Source of the DNA: Bacillus yapensis
GTDB taxonomy: Bacteria; Bacillota; Bacilli; Bacillales; Cytobacillaceae
Assembly (NCBI RefSeq): GCF_005280205.1
Contig: NZ_SUND01000001.1
Span: forward strand, 62,001 to 126,000
DNA: 64,000 nt
Reading direction: 5' to 3'
Positions 45,984 through 55,233 of the stretch are shown here, in pieces; positions within the stretch are counted from its first letter, which is position 1; each line of letters starts with the position of its first letter. The notes under the pieces are model-generated. The model had not been told where the DNA came from, did no database searches, and was given only the letters and a program-made list of their open reading frames with translations. A program made the position numbers and the translations under genes.

Positions 45984-48665
45984 TTAATCTACTGGCTGTA
46001 AACCTTCTTCTTGTGGATCTGGAAGTTCTTCTAAATCGCCTATAAAGACGTTTAAATCATCGTCCAACAACATCTCGATAATTTCTGCCCCAAACATCTG
46101 TTTTGCTTCAATTATCTTAGAATAGTCCAATATCAATAGGTTGTATAATTTATTTTTTTCTCCTATTGGAGTCTGTGAGTTATACGCTATACTCTTATAA
46201 ATCGTAAGTGTCCTTTTCAATCTTTTAGTAATAGTGCTTAGTGAATAGAAATGAGGAATAGAAAAAGGACACTTATTACAATCTGCTTTTGGGGCAATAC
46301 ACGTTGAAAAGAAACATTGATAAGTTTCCTCTCTGGCAGGAGATAACCCCAAGTTAATAAGATTTAATCTATTTTTTAATTCCTCTTTTGGTAATTCTTC
46401 TAAGAAAGTACCTACCGTTACGTCTCTATTTGATAGTGAGTTCAGATAAGATGCCATGTCTTCTAACTTCACAACATCACCAAGGAGCTTACGTAACTCA
46501 ATAGACTTTTGTGTTTTTTCCAATCTATTTGTAAGGTTATCCCCAAGTAATAGGTTGTTTACTTTATGATATATGAACCCAAAATAACCAGTATCAAATA
46601 ACTGTTCAGTAATGAAGTCTAAATGTTCTTGTGGCAACTTGATATAAATATTAGTCGTTTCAAGATTTGTGTGACCTCTTAAATGCTGTGCGATCAACAT
46701 TGGATCGCCATTTAGCGTTGATTCAATGACTGAACTTGTAATACTTAGAACTGTTCTGTTCATTTTTCTTGATTCAAACTTAAATCCTTCTTTATATCCC
46801 CCAAAAAAAGAAGAATGGATAGGTTGAGTAACTTCATTTTTTCTGTTGAAAAAGTGAATAAGATGTGATTCTTCGTGAATATGAAAATGCCTACATCTAA
46901 ACTCACATATTAAAATCGCATAAGCCATCGACAATTTCAGTTCACTTGAACAATAAAAAGTAGCCTTTTCTTTGTTCTTGTTATGCTCAAACCAACGAAT
47001 TTGATAGAATCTTATCACCTGTTCAGCTTCTTCATTTGTTAAACTCAATTTCTCCAAATCCTCAAACGAGTTTAGATTGAATTTATCAAAAAGATGGGAA
47101 GGATACCTTGGGAACTCAACAACCGTTCCTTTTCTCCAACCATTATTTATATGCAATAAAACATATAGCCACATTGAGTCATATTTCTTATACTCTTTGA
47201 TGTTTTTCAAGTCCTTCGTACTCTTTAAATATTTTATATTATCCAGAGCTAATTTCTTATGAAGTCTGTAATCCTTTACATAATTGTATAGAGAGATATA
47301 CTCTTCAAGATCATATGTTTCTTCATCTTGATTACTTATTTTCTTTTTACTCTCACGTTTAAATTTCAAATTTGACAGGTTCATTATCCTTTTCCCTGTC
47401 TTTTGCTCTATATGATTAACAACTTCACACAAAAAAGAATATACGTGACCTTGATATTTCTTCGGAACATTGTTATTAAATATTCCTAAATTAATTTCAT
47501 TTTCGGAAAATGAAAGCAACTCCCTTTCTCTTGTAAATTCACAAATCAGCTTTGTAGTGTACTTAAATGCAATAACTCTACCAATAGAAGTTTCCCTATT
47601 TCCAGACATATTCCGAAGTCTGTTCTTAGTATATTGGAACCATAGTCCCTTTGTTACTTGTGCATTTTCAGAAAACTGCACATCCTCAAATTCAAGAATT
47701 TCATTTAAGAGAATAGGATAATCAGTAATTGTATTACACAGTGCTGAAATAGTTCTTTCTGTTCTTAACCTTGCAATATAGTCATCAATACCCTTCTTGT
47801 CATATACAACTTTTTTATATTTATATTTTTCTGTTCTGACAAAAGGGGAAACTACACCTTTAATTTCATATCGTTTTAGTGCGTTATCATCTGCCTTTGA
47901 AGTTCCTATTGTATTGTGAAGCAACTCTACTTCTTCATACGTATATGTATTTTCATTTAACTCTTTAAGCGATTCTTCCTGCAAATTTTTAATAAAGTTG
48001 AAATCGCTTTTACCTAAATAAAGATCAGGCCCACTCACGAAAAAAGTTTCGATATTATACATTTTAAGAGTTGCACGAAAATTCTCTGGACTTATTGATA
48101 ATTGTTCCACAGATTCTCTAACACTTATTACATCACGATATTTTTTATATACTTCTTCTTTTCGGACGAATTTGTATTCATATAAATTTTGAAGTGATAC
48201 AATATCAATCCCTTGTTTTAATAGACTATCTCTGAATGACTTAATATCAACATCAATATTTAATTCTTTGTAAGCGTCAAATAGTGAGATGTAATCCTCC
48301 AAAAACTTATCGCAACTACTTTTCTTAATAAAAAATTTCTCATTCCTTGTTATGGGAATTTCAAGAATCAATGTTTCCATACCTACTTGCTCGATAAATC
48401 TATGAAGACCTTTAGAATCTGACCTAACGGATTTTCCTGTAATTCTTACAAACGCCTCTTCCAACACCATATATTCACTACGAATTCTGTCTACTTTCAT
48501 AAGATATTTCTCGAATGATTGAACACTAATAAAAGTACGGTCTTTAATTTGTTTCACATTAATTTCACCAGATTCTATCAAACTATTTAATCTGGTTGAA
48601 GTCACACCATAATGTTTAACATTATATTTTTTTACCAATTCAGAATAAGGTGAGTATCCATCCAT
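45984..48665 (-). CDS. Large tyrosine recombinase (TnpB-like), second of the trio
   Basis: An 893-residue protein, long for this family. Its first 300 residues contain repeated short helix-turn-helix-like blocks (for example YNVKHYGVTSTRLNSLI). The catalytic domain is at about 440-690: R511 in NNGWRKGTV, KxxR at 634-637 in place of HxxR, H665 in HLRGHTNLETT and nucleophile Y674 in NIYIKL. A Cys cluster (CFFSTCIAPKADCNKC) follows near residue 790. Its ATG overlaps the preceding stop by one base (TAATG). Confidence 0.85.
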   Translation of the reverse strand: MDGYSPYSELVKKYNVKHYGVTSTRLNSLIESGEINVKQIKDRTFISVQSFEKYLMKVDRIRSEYMVLEEAFVRITGKSVRSDSKGLHRFIEQVGMETLILEIPITRNEKFFIKKSSCDKFLEDYISLFDAYKELNIDVDIKSFRDSLLKQGIDIVSLQNLYEYKFVRKEEVYKKYRDVISVRESVEQLSISPENFRATLKMYNIETFFVSGPDLYLGKSDFNFIKNLQEESLKELNENTYTYEEVELLHNTIGTSKADDNALKRYEIKGVVSPFVRTEKYKYKKVVYDKKGIDDYIARLRTERTISALCNTITDYPILLNEILEFEDVQFSENAQVTKGLWFQYTKNRLRNMSGNRETSIGRVIAFKYTTKLICEFTRERELLSFSENEINLGIFNNNVPKKYQGHVYSFLCEVVNHIEQKTGKRIMNLSNLKFKRESKKKISNQDEETYDLEEYISLYNYVKDYRLHKKLALDNIKYLKSTKDLKNIKEYKKYDSMWLYVLLHINNGWRKGTVVEFPRYPSHLFDKFNLNSFEDLEKLSLTNEEAEQVIRFYQIRWFEHNKNKEKATFYCSSELKLSMAYAILICEFRCRHFHIHEESHLIHFFNRKNEVTQPIHSSFFGGYKEGFKFESRKMNRTVLSITSSVIESTLNGDPMLIAQHLRGHTNLETTNIYIKLPQEHLDFITEQLFDTGYFGFIYHKVNNLLLGDNLTNRLEKTQKSIELRKLLGDVVKLEDMASYLNSLSNRDVTVGTFLEELPKEELKNRLNLINLGLSPAREETYQCFFSTCIAPKADCNKCPFSIPHFYSLSTITKRLKRTLTIYKSIAYNSQTPIGEKNKLYNLLILDYSKIIEAKQMFGAEIIEMLLDDDLNVFIGDLEELPDPQEEGLQPVD

Positions 48666-49975
48666 TATAGGTTCCTCAAATCTTCAATTTTTGTATATTT
48701 CTTGTCTGCGTGAGTAGTTGCCTTTGCTATTATTTCAACTGCTTCTTCGGTCTTTTTCTTAACATTATGTTCTTCTATATAGCTCTTTGAAGATTGAATA
48801 TTACTGTCACCTCGTGCAATCATCACTTCGCTTGCAGACCACCCCAACAGAAATACAAGCATATTGGTGAAGATACCTCTTCCAACGTGAGTAGACCAAC
48901 TTTTTGATGTCAGTCTTTGATAAGCCTCTTCATCATTCACAAGAAGAATACTTAAAAATTTATTTTTAACCTTTGTAAAACGTTCCCAATAAGAAATACC
49001 TGAAATCGGCTGTCCAGTATGTATTGAACAGAATAGAGCCTGCTCATTTTTTATTAAACCTTTCTTTTCTAATCTCGAAAGTAAATTCTTATGTTTACCA
49101 TACATCTCTAAGACAATAGGGGCTTTGAAAACTGCTTGTATCCTCGTTTTCTTAACCTGTTCTGCTACTGTAAGTTTCTTATGAGAGAATAGGACATCCC
49201 AATTATCTTTGATATTTAAAGTAAACTCACCTGAACCGTTTCTGTACGGCTCTTTTACACTACTACGCAAAAGGTTCACTACTTCGCCTTTTCTCAAACC
49301 TCCATAACATTGTAAAGCAATACCCAATGCTATATCGGGAGCTTCCAATTCAGCAATTCTAATAAATAAATTTACAAGGTCTAATCTACCATTTCCGAAG
49401 TCGTGGAGATTATCTGATCCTCTTCCCATATCCCTCATATTTGGGTACTCTGTTCCTAATTCAAAATTATCAAAAGGGCTAAGTATAATAACTGTTTTCT
49501 TGCCCTTAATGCTCCTAATATCTTCTCTATATTGAATGTTTTCTGTTATTAAACCCTGCTCACTTAACCAAAAATAAAATTTTGTAAGCATTCGGTCAGC
49601 ATCTCTTACTTGCTGTGCAATGATTTCATTTGCCCGTACTCTTTGCGTTAAGGAGGTAATATAACTTGAACCATGTTTCAATTTCAAACCCCTAATACCA
49701 TTACTTCTCAATTCCAAAAACATTTCTTCTTCATCGGATATACAGTCTAAGATATAATTCAGGAACTTTTTTATTTCCTCTGCATAGTTCTTCTGTGTTT
49801 TTAATGCTAATGATTTCCTATCAAATGTACTCTTTATGAAATTTGATAACGGGTGAGGTAAAACTATCCCTGTTTCTTTATCCTCTATACAAAGAAATAT
49901 TTTATCCTCTTCAACTAAATCACCTTGCCTAATTTCCTTTATTTTCATTTGTTTTACTACAAATTCATAGCTCAC
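48665..49975 (-). CDS. Tyrosine recombinase (TnpA-like), first of the trio
   Basis: A 436-residue integrase-family protein with a SAM-like core-binding domain (about residues 45-160). Catalytic residues are R228 in GGLRKGEVVNLL, HxxR as H363-V-G-R366 and nucleophile Y399 in SSKSYIEEH. The residue two turns before Tyr is in ARGDSN, not the usual LGH. GTG 49975 follows AAGGAGG; the longer upstream frame has no support. It is the first gene of the recombinase cluster and lies closest to the element end at 50192. Confidence 0.87.
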   Translation of the reverse strand: MSYEFVVKQMKIKEIRQGDLVEEDKIFLCIEDKETGIVLPHPLSNFIKSTFDRKSLALKTQKNYAEEIKKFLNYILDCISDEEEMFLELRSNGIRGLKLKHGSSYITSLTQRVRANEIIAQQVRDADRMLTKFYFWLSEQGLITENIQYREDIRSIKGKKTVIILSPFDNFELGTEYPNMRDMGRGSDNLHDFGNGRLDLVNLFIRIAELEAPDIALGIALQCYGGLRKGEVVNLLRSSVKEPYRNGSGEFTLNIKDNWDVLFSHKKLTVAEQVKKTRIQAVFKAPIVLEMYGKHKNLLSRLEKKGLIKNEQALFCSIHTGQPISGISYWERFTKVKNKFLSILLVNDEEAYQRLTSKSWSTHVGRGIFTNMLVFLLGWSASEVMIARGDSNIQSSKSYIEEHNVKKKTEEAVEIIAKATTHADKKYTKIEDLRNL

Positions 49976-50192
49976 TATAATCCTCCTTCCGCTACCCGCT
50001 ACGGGACTACATCCCCCTACATTGAATAGAACATACATTCTATATATAAATAATAACTTAATTATAAAAATATTTCCACACAAAAAAAACGACTATTGTG
50101 TAAAATAGTACGTCTCATAATGTTTGATATATCAATGTTTATTTTATATTATTCAAGTTATCCTATTTATAAACCCAAACATACTAATCCAT

Positions 50193-50705
50193 GTCACAGA
50201 TGCTATGAATCCATTTTTCATCCCTCATAAACCGAAGCGTCTGTTCATAGAACGGTGGTCGAAACCAGGACTGATGACGAAATTCAAGTGCACAAGGAAT
50301 GTCTCCCATTTCTTTTTTACACCATCTCAAATATTGCACGTTTTCCTTTTTACAATCGAACCAAGGTGGAAATTGAAATAAGACCATCGCCAGTTTATTG
50401 GCTTTTATATAAGGAATTAAGGATTCTTTAAAGGCATCAAACATGGTCTGTTTATTATCAAAAGGAATTTCACCTCTCAAGTGACCAGTCATCCCTTGAT
50501 AGGCTTTGACAACAAATTTGAAACCTTCAGGAGTCTCAGCTACCCATTTTTGTGCGTTTTTCTGTGGTTGGACAGCGTAGAATGAGGAATCGACTTCCAC
50601 AATTGGAAAATGTCCTGCGTAATCCTTTAATTTGTCTCTTGGAGAAGTTTGGCTTTGATATAAGCTATCATGATCTCCCCATCCAGTCATCCCTATGTAT
50701 ATCAC
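50193..50705 (-). pseudogene. yunF: yunF (DUF72), 5' half
   Basis: The first 171 codons of YunF (MIYIGMTGWGDHD ... VEVDSSFYA ... LFQFPPWFDC ... CALEFRHQSWF ... WIHSICD). The frame runs two codons into the insert and stops. The GTG start follows AGGTGATTAAAG. Any product would lack the last 110 residues, including the conserved RFHGRN and NNNSGGDA regions, and is unlikely to fold normally. Confidence 0.9.
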
Positions 50706-50736
50706 CTTTAATCACCTCACTTATTTATCATAAAAA

Positions 50737-50765
50737 AACTTTTTGATTCAATCTACTACTTCGCA
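50737..50765. repeat. Direct repeat, left copy
   Basis: AACTTT-TT-GATTCAATCTACTA-C-TTCGCA matches 52261-52289 in 26 of 29 bases. The right copy spans the last codons and stop of an araC-type gene; this one lies just upstream of yunF. Confidence 0.7.
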
Positions 50766-50813
50766 TTCTGCGCAGTGCTAAATACATTCAGGTAATAGAA
50801 TAAATGAAATTAA

Positions 50814-50861
50814 AACAGACCATCGCTTATTTTATTCTAAACGATGGCCTGTCTTAAGGAT
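50814..50861. terminator. Strong inverted repeat, probable terminator
   Basis: AACAGACCATCG pairs with CGATGGCCTGTCTT over about 12 bp with a loop of about 18 bases, and is T-rich on the minus-strand side. It lies downstream of the two-domain exported protein gene. Confidence 0.6.
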
Positions 50862-50977
50862 AATTTTTCAACTAGAAAAATCATCAATTTTCTTCAGAAA
50901 CATAACTAAGGGTTTATCAAAGTTGGACGAATGAATCACATATTTTAAAGATTTAGCATCCAACAGGTGTTACACCT

Positions 50978-51871
50978 TTATTTTAAACCCGTTAACGATT
51001 CTATTATTTTTCCAAATTCCAAATCATTTTTCTCTACAATACTGTCCTCTCTTGTTGCAAGAGTAACACTTTCACCATTATTTCTTAAGAAAATCAAATA
51101 GTTTTTACCTGATTCAACTGCATTATCAGGCAGTAATAAAGCGTGGACATTCTTTAGCTCCCCACCTTTATACGACTTAATAAGATCGAATTTTACCATA
51201 CTTAAATTATTTTTTATTGGTTCAACTTGAATTGCTCTTATTTCAATAATATGGTCGGACAATGAATGTAATTCTTTAATACTTGAAGCTCTATCGACTG
51301 CCTTAGAAGCCTCGTCTGGAACTTTATTTTTTGTTTTCTCTTTAATATACTGACTTAATGAATCCTTTTTATTGTATTTATCGTCAACAAACGGTTCTAC
51401 ATATTCTTTTTTTTCAATGTTCACTAATCTTAATACATCATTATTTTCAACTTTTAATATAAATTGTCCAAATTGAACATAGAAAACTTTAGAATATAAA
51501 GTTGAACTATTTTCTGATAAAAATAGGATGTATTTTTCTCCTATCTCTAGTAGTTCCTCATCAGCAACATAAACTTCAATTTTCTCATTATCTATATCAC
51601 CTGTTAAAGTATCCTCGACCATAACTTTAAAAAGATTGTTGGTGTTGGTAAATGGTGATTTTTCTTCTACTGTTCCCACTACTATATCAGTTGAATACTT
51701 ATTTACTATATTATCAAAAGTAAGTTCTTCAAGTAATAAACCTTGAGCATTACTATGTTGTTCTACTTGAACCAGTTCCAAATCACTTGCCTCAAGTTGA
51801 TGTATGATAAATAAAATTAAGATTACCGCACCGATTATAACGATTAAACCAAAATATAACTTTCTATTCAT
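50978..51871 (-). CDS. Membrane-anchored extracytoplasmic protein with two related domains
   Basis: A 297-residue protein I do not recognise. One N-terminal membrane segment (about residues 6-26) anchors a large outer part. Two regions look like copies of one beta-rich unit: DIVVGTVEEKSPFTNTNNLF...LEIGEKYILFLSENS (about 62-135) and DHIIEIRAIQVEPIKNNLSM...ESGKNYLIFLRNNG (about 205-275). ATG 51871 is 8 bases after GGGGGGG. It lies in a 1.5-kb segment between direct repeats, outside the conserved gene order. Confidence 0.7.
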   Translation of the reverse strand: MNRKLYFGLIVIIGAVILILFIIHQLEASDLELVQVEQHSNAQGLLLEELTFDNIVNKYSTDIVVGTVEEKSPFTNTNNLFKVMVEDTLTGDIDNEKIEVYVADEELLEIGEKYILFLSENSSTLYSKVFYVQFGQFILKVENNDVLRLVNIEKKEYVEPFVDDKYNKKDSLSQYIKEKTKNKVPDEASKAVDRASSIKELHSLSDHIIEIRAIQVEPIKNNLSMVKFDLIKSYKGGELKNVHALLLPDNAVESGKNYLIFLRNNGESVTLATREDSIVEKNDLEFGKIIESLTGLK

Positions 51872-51916
51872 CAACATATCCCCCCCTTTACTCTTGAAGG
51901 AGCAAAGTCACCCGAG

Positions 51917-52192
51917 TTAAAGAATGTTATCCTCGACATTTAATCTTTTAATTTCTTTTTCTAAATAATCAAGCCTTTTTTGATTCTGTAAAATATCGAA
52001 AGTTAAGCAACCATTATATTAATTAACCAACTATTGAAACCAACAATTTTGTCTTACTTGAATCTTCAACAAAAACAACAATAATCCTTCTTGGATGAAC
52101 ACTCTATTTAGTGGGATAAAGTTTTTACTTTCAATATCACCATAAAGATAAGTGGCAAATTTTAATATATCGTTAATCAGTTGCCGAACTGT
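51917..52192 (-). pseudogene. Degenerate coding remnant (tentative)
   Basis: Three minus-strand frames in series look protein-like but are broken by stops and frameshifts: INDILKFATYLYGDIESKNF, then VFVEDSSKTKLLVSIVG, then LQNQKRLDYLEKEIKRLN. No start codon with a ribosome site is present. It may be the remains of a gene for a small helical protein. Apart from this, the 400-bp gap between 51871 and 52280 shows nothing I recognise. Confidence 0.3.
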
Positions 52193-52260
52193 CTAATCAA
52201 AATAATCACCTAGTATTTTATGAACTGTAATAAGTAGTTATTCTCCTTCGGAGAGACCGA

Positions 52261-52289
52261 AACTTTCCGATTCAATCTACTAATTCGCA
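52261..52289. repeat. Direct repeat, right copy
   Basis: Matches 50737-50765 in 26 of 29 bases. It covers the end of the araC-type gene (52280-52289) and 19 bp after its stop codon. Confidence 0.7.
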
Positions 52290-53152
52290 GTTCCTAAATA
52301 TTTTTTCCGAAATTCGTTCGGAGAAATCCCTTCCTGCTTTTTAAAAAGCCGGCTAAAATAGGCCAATTGTGAAAAACCGCAGTTCTCTGAAATCTTCTCA
52401 ATACTCCAATCCTTCGAAACCAATAATAGCTTTGCCTGGTCAATCCGAATCCGATTTAAATACTCAATAGGGGTGAAGCCAAACGAAGAAATCATGCATC
52501 TCGCGATATGGTTCGGGTGAAAACTTAAAGCCTCGCCAAGCTCGGCATAGGTGATTTTGCTTCGGTAATTCTTGCGAATGTAAGCCGCTGCTTGTTCCGC
52601 AACCGCGAGTGATGGCATCATTTTTTCCAGCTGAGCATGTTCAGATAAAACATTTAATACTTGTTGAAACAGAATTTGCCGTTGCCATTCCCAATTATTG
52701 TTTAATTCATGACCTGTTTTGACGATTTGTTGGCAAAGTTCTGCTGCGACCTTCCAGTTATGGAGCAAGCAAAAGTTTGGTACAACAATCCCAAAAGGAA
52801 ACTCGGTAAAAGGGTTCCTGCTTTGTTCACCTTCCGCCATGTTTTGAATGAGGCTTGTTTCCTTTAATTCTTTCCATTCCTTCGGTGTGACGAAATGAAA
52901 CCAGTAAAAATGCGTTTCTTCCTCACAGGGCTGATAAGAAAAGTGATGACGATCTGGATAAAGGATGAGGCAATGACCACTTTTCACTTCATATTTTTGC
53001 TCACCCTCCTGCATAAACAAAGTGCCTTTCGTGACAACAAGCACATCAAATACCCCAATACGATGACGATTCGGATGGGATTGACCTTTTTCATATGTAT
53101 CTTCGCCTGCGTCCAATAGGACGGGTAACGGCGGTGCGGTTACGTGAAGCAT
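52280..53152 (-). CDS. AraC-family transcriptional regulator
   Basis: A 290-residue regulator. The N-terminal cupin domain (about residues 5-150, with GHCLILYPDRHHFSYQP) probably binds a sugar. The C-terminal pair of helix-turn-helix motifs (about 185-285) includes IARCMISSFGFTPIEYLNRIRIDQAK and CGFSQLAYFSRLFKK...SPNEFRKKY. ATG 53152 follows AAGGAAGTG. It is divergent from the GH127-like gene, which it likely controls. Confidence 0.9.
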   Translation of the reverse strand: MLHVTAPPLPVLLDAGEDTYEKGQSHPNRHRIGVFDVLVVTKGTLFMQEGEQKYEVKSGHCLILYPDRHHFSYQPCEEETHFYWFHFVTPKEWKELKETSLIQNMAEGEQSRNPFTEFPFGIVVPNFCLLHNWKVAAELCQQIVKTGHELNNNWEWQRQILFQQVLNVLSEHAQLEKMMPSLAVAEQAAAYIRKNYRSKITYAELGEALSFHPNHIARCMISSFGFTPIEYLNRIRIDQAKLLLVSKDWSIEKISENCGFSQLAYFSRLFKKQEGISPNEFRKKYLGTAN

Positions 53153-53275
53153 GAGCAATTCACTTCCTTGTTAGGATTGTGCAAAAACTTGTTATTATCC
53201 TGCATATATTTATTGCCATTATACCATTACACTGATTTTGTAGATGTATTAATTTTAATAAAAGAGGTGTAGGTA

Positions 53276-55156
53276 ATGACCGAAACAATCTCAAAAACAT
53301 TACTTGAAAGTTCATTCAAATCCTTACCACTTGGAAGCATTAAACCAACTGGATGGTTAAAAAATCAATTAGAAATTCAGGCCAATGGATTTACTGGTCA
53401 TTTAGATGAACACTGGGAAGATGTAGGACCTAATAACGGCTGGTTAGGTGGCTCTGGTGACAGCTGGGAAAGAGGCCCCTATTATTTAGACGGGCTGCTG
53501 CCGTTAGCCTACCTTTTAGATGATGAAAAACTTATCGAGAAGGTTCAACCATGGATTGAATGGGCTTTGAATAGCCAACGTGAGGATGGTTCATTTGGAC
53601 CTAGTAACTTAATCCAGCTTAACGCGGTTTTGGGTGATAACCAGGATTGGTGGCAGGAAATGATTATGTTAAAAGTACTAACACAATATCATGAGGCCAC
53701 TGGTGATGAACGGGTAATTCCTTTTATGAGCCGTTACTTTAACTTTCTTAAAGAAGCCATAGTCAAATATCCTTTAAAAGAATGGGCTCAAGCACGTGGA
53801 GCCGACCTTTTATTATCGATTCATTGGCTCTATGAACGGACTGAGGATGCTAGCTTACTAGAACTTGCGGAAATCGTACGAGAGCAATCAACAAACTGGA
53901 GTGAAATTTTTGCCAAGTTCCCGTTCTGGCGCAAACAAAACCAATGGGACCATCGCACACATGTTGTCAATGTTGCTATGGGCGTAAAAACGCCAGCTGT
54001 TTTTTACCGTCAAACGAAAAATGAATGGGAAAAAGAAGCTGTCTACCAAGGAATTGAAAGCTTAATGACCCACCATGGGCAGGCACATGGAATGTTTTCA
54101 GGGGATGAGTGGCTCTCTGGTACACATCCGAGCCAAGGTGTGGAGCTATGTGCAGTGGTTGAGTATATGTTTAGCATGGAGAATCTTGTCCGTATTCTAG
54201 GGGATGGAAAATTTGCAGACATTCTCGAAAAAGTGGCTTTCAATGCCCTACCTGCAACGATTTCGCCAGAATGGGATTCACATCAGTATGATCAGCAGGT
54301 CAATCAGGTGATGTGTAATTCAGCTAAACGTACGTGGGTGAATAATGAAGAAGCAAATATGTTTGGTCTAGAACCAAACTTCGGTTGCTGTACTTCCAAT
54401 ATGCATCAGGGCTGGCCAAAATTAGCTGCAAGCCTTTGGATGGCTACAAATGATGGTGGTGTTGCAGCCGTTTCCTATACACCATGCCGTGTACAAACTA
54501 CTGTTGCCGGTAACACTGAGTTAGACATAACAGTGGATAGTGATTATCCGTTTCGTGAAAATGTTGTAATCAACCTTAAGCTTTCGAACACTGCACGCTT
54601 CCCTCTTTTATTACATGTTCCAGGCTGGTGTTCTGGATTCCAAGTGAAGGTGAATAATGAACTTCAACAGGTTAAAGTCGAAAATGGATTTGCCCGTATA
54701 GAACGAGAATGGCAGTCTGGGGATCAAATCGAAGTATTTTTACCAATGGAAGTGACGCAGGAGAGCCGGAACAATTACGCGATTGCTGTAAACCGTGGAC
54801 CACTTGTCTATGCATTACCGATTGGTGAACAATGGGTACAAGTGCAGGAACGTGAACGTTTCCATGATTGGGAGCTCTATCCGACAACCCCATGGCGATT
54901 AGGCTTATTAAAGAATGCCGAGTTTGAAGTGAAAGTGGAAGAGGTTTCGTATCAGCCTTTTAAAACAGAATCTGCTCCAATCAAACTCGTAACTAAGGGA
55001 CGACAGGTTGCAAATTGGGTGATGGAAAACAACTCAGCCGGTGAGCCTCCATTAAATCCAGTACCTTATCCGAATGCTAAGGTTGAAACGCTCGAGCTTG
55101 TTCCTTATGGATGTGCACGATTACGAATTGGTGAATTCCCGGTTATAAAAGAATAA
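53276..55156 (+). CDS. GH127-like beta-L-arabinofuranosidase family protein (DUF1680)
   Basis: A 626-residue intracellular protein with an (alpha/alpha)6 barrel (about residues 15-400) and C-terminal beta domains. The paired-cysteine motif FGCCTSNMHQGWPK near residue 382 matches the zinc site/nucleophile Cys region of GH127 enzymes. There is no signal peptide, so it acts on imported oligosaccharides. The family removes terminal beta-L-arabinofuranose, but the substrate may differ. GAGGTG precedes ATG; the gene has its own terminator. Confidence 0.82.
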   Translation: MTETISKTLLESSFKSLPLGSIKPTGWLKNQLEIQANGFTGHLDEHWEDVGPNNGWLGGSGDSWERGPYYLDGLLPLAYLLDDEKLIEKVQPWIEWALNSQREDGSFGPSNLIQLNAVLGDNQDWWQEMIMLKVLTQYHEATGDERVIPFMSRYFNFLKEAIVKYPLKEWAQARGADLLLSIHWLYERTEDASLLELAEIVREQSTNWSEIFAKFPFWRKQNQWDHRTHVVNVAMGVKTPAVFYRQTKNEWEKEAVYQGIESLMTHHGQAHGMFSGDEWLSGTHPSQGVELCAVVEYMFSMENLVRILGDGKFADILEKVAFNALPATISPEWDSHQYDQQVNQVMCNSAKRTWVNNEEANMFGLEPNFGCCTSNMHQGWPKLAASLWMATNDGGVAAVSYTPCRVQTTVAGNTELDITVDSDYPFRENVVINLKLSNTARFPLLLHVPGWCSGFQVKVNNELQQVKVENGFARIEREWQSGDQIEVFLPMEVTQESRNNYAIAVNRGPLVYALPIGEQWVQVQERERFHDWELYPTTPWRLGLLKNAEFEVKVEEVSYQPFKTESAPIKLVTKGRQVANWVMENNSAGEPPLNPVPYPNAKVETLELVPYGCARLRIGEFPVIKE

Positions 55157-55158
55157 AG

Positions 55159-55208
55159 GATAAGCTGTCCCAAGTGTGATTGGTTAGTTACACATGGGAT
55201 AGCTTTTT
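55159..55208 (+). terminator. Intrinsic terminator of the GH127-like gene
   Basis: AAGCTGTCCCAAGTGT pairs, with two mismatches, with ACACATGGGATAGCTT, followed by TTTT. Confidence 0.85.
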
Positions 55209-55233
55209 AGTGGTAACTCTTTGTTTTGACGGT

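Larger units (their letters stand above)
41151..50192. mobile_element. Tn554-like element with three tyrosine recombinases carrying a T-box/MetRS cassette
   Basis: A 9,042-bp insertion in yunF. Deleting exactly 41151-50192 joins ...TGTGAC to GAACCT... (minus strand) and restores the conserved I-C-D-E-P-Q-S-G-E-G reading frame. I see no target duplication and no terminal inverted repeats, as in Tn554-type elements. It holds recombinase genes at 48665-49975, 45984-48665 and 44229-45968, a coiled-coil partner at 43472-44227, and the oppositely oriented MetRS cargo at 41766-43400. The region looks more A/T-rich than its flanks, in line with transfer. Element family by architecture only. Confidence 0.88.

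Noticed and set aside
41151-50192. An integrative conjugative element or prophage
   Set aside because: There are no conjugation, replication, capsid or lysis genes, only recombinases, a coiled-coil protein and one cargo gene.
53153-53275. Catabolite-responsive element (cre) between araC and the GH127-like gene
   Set aside because: No sequence close to the cre consensus was found in the 123-bp interval.
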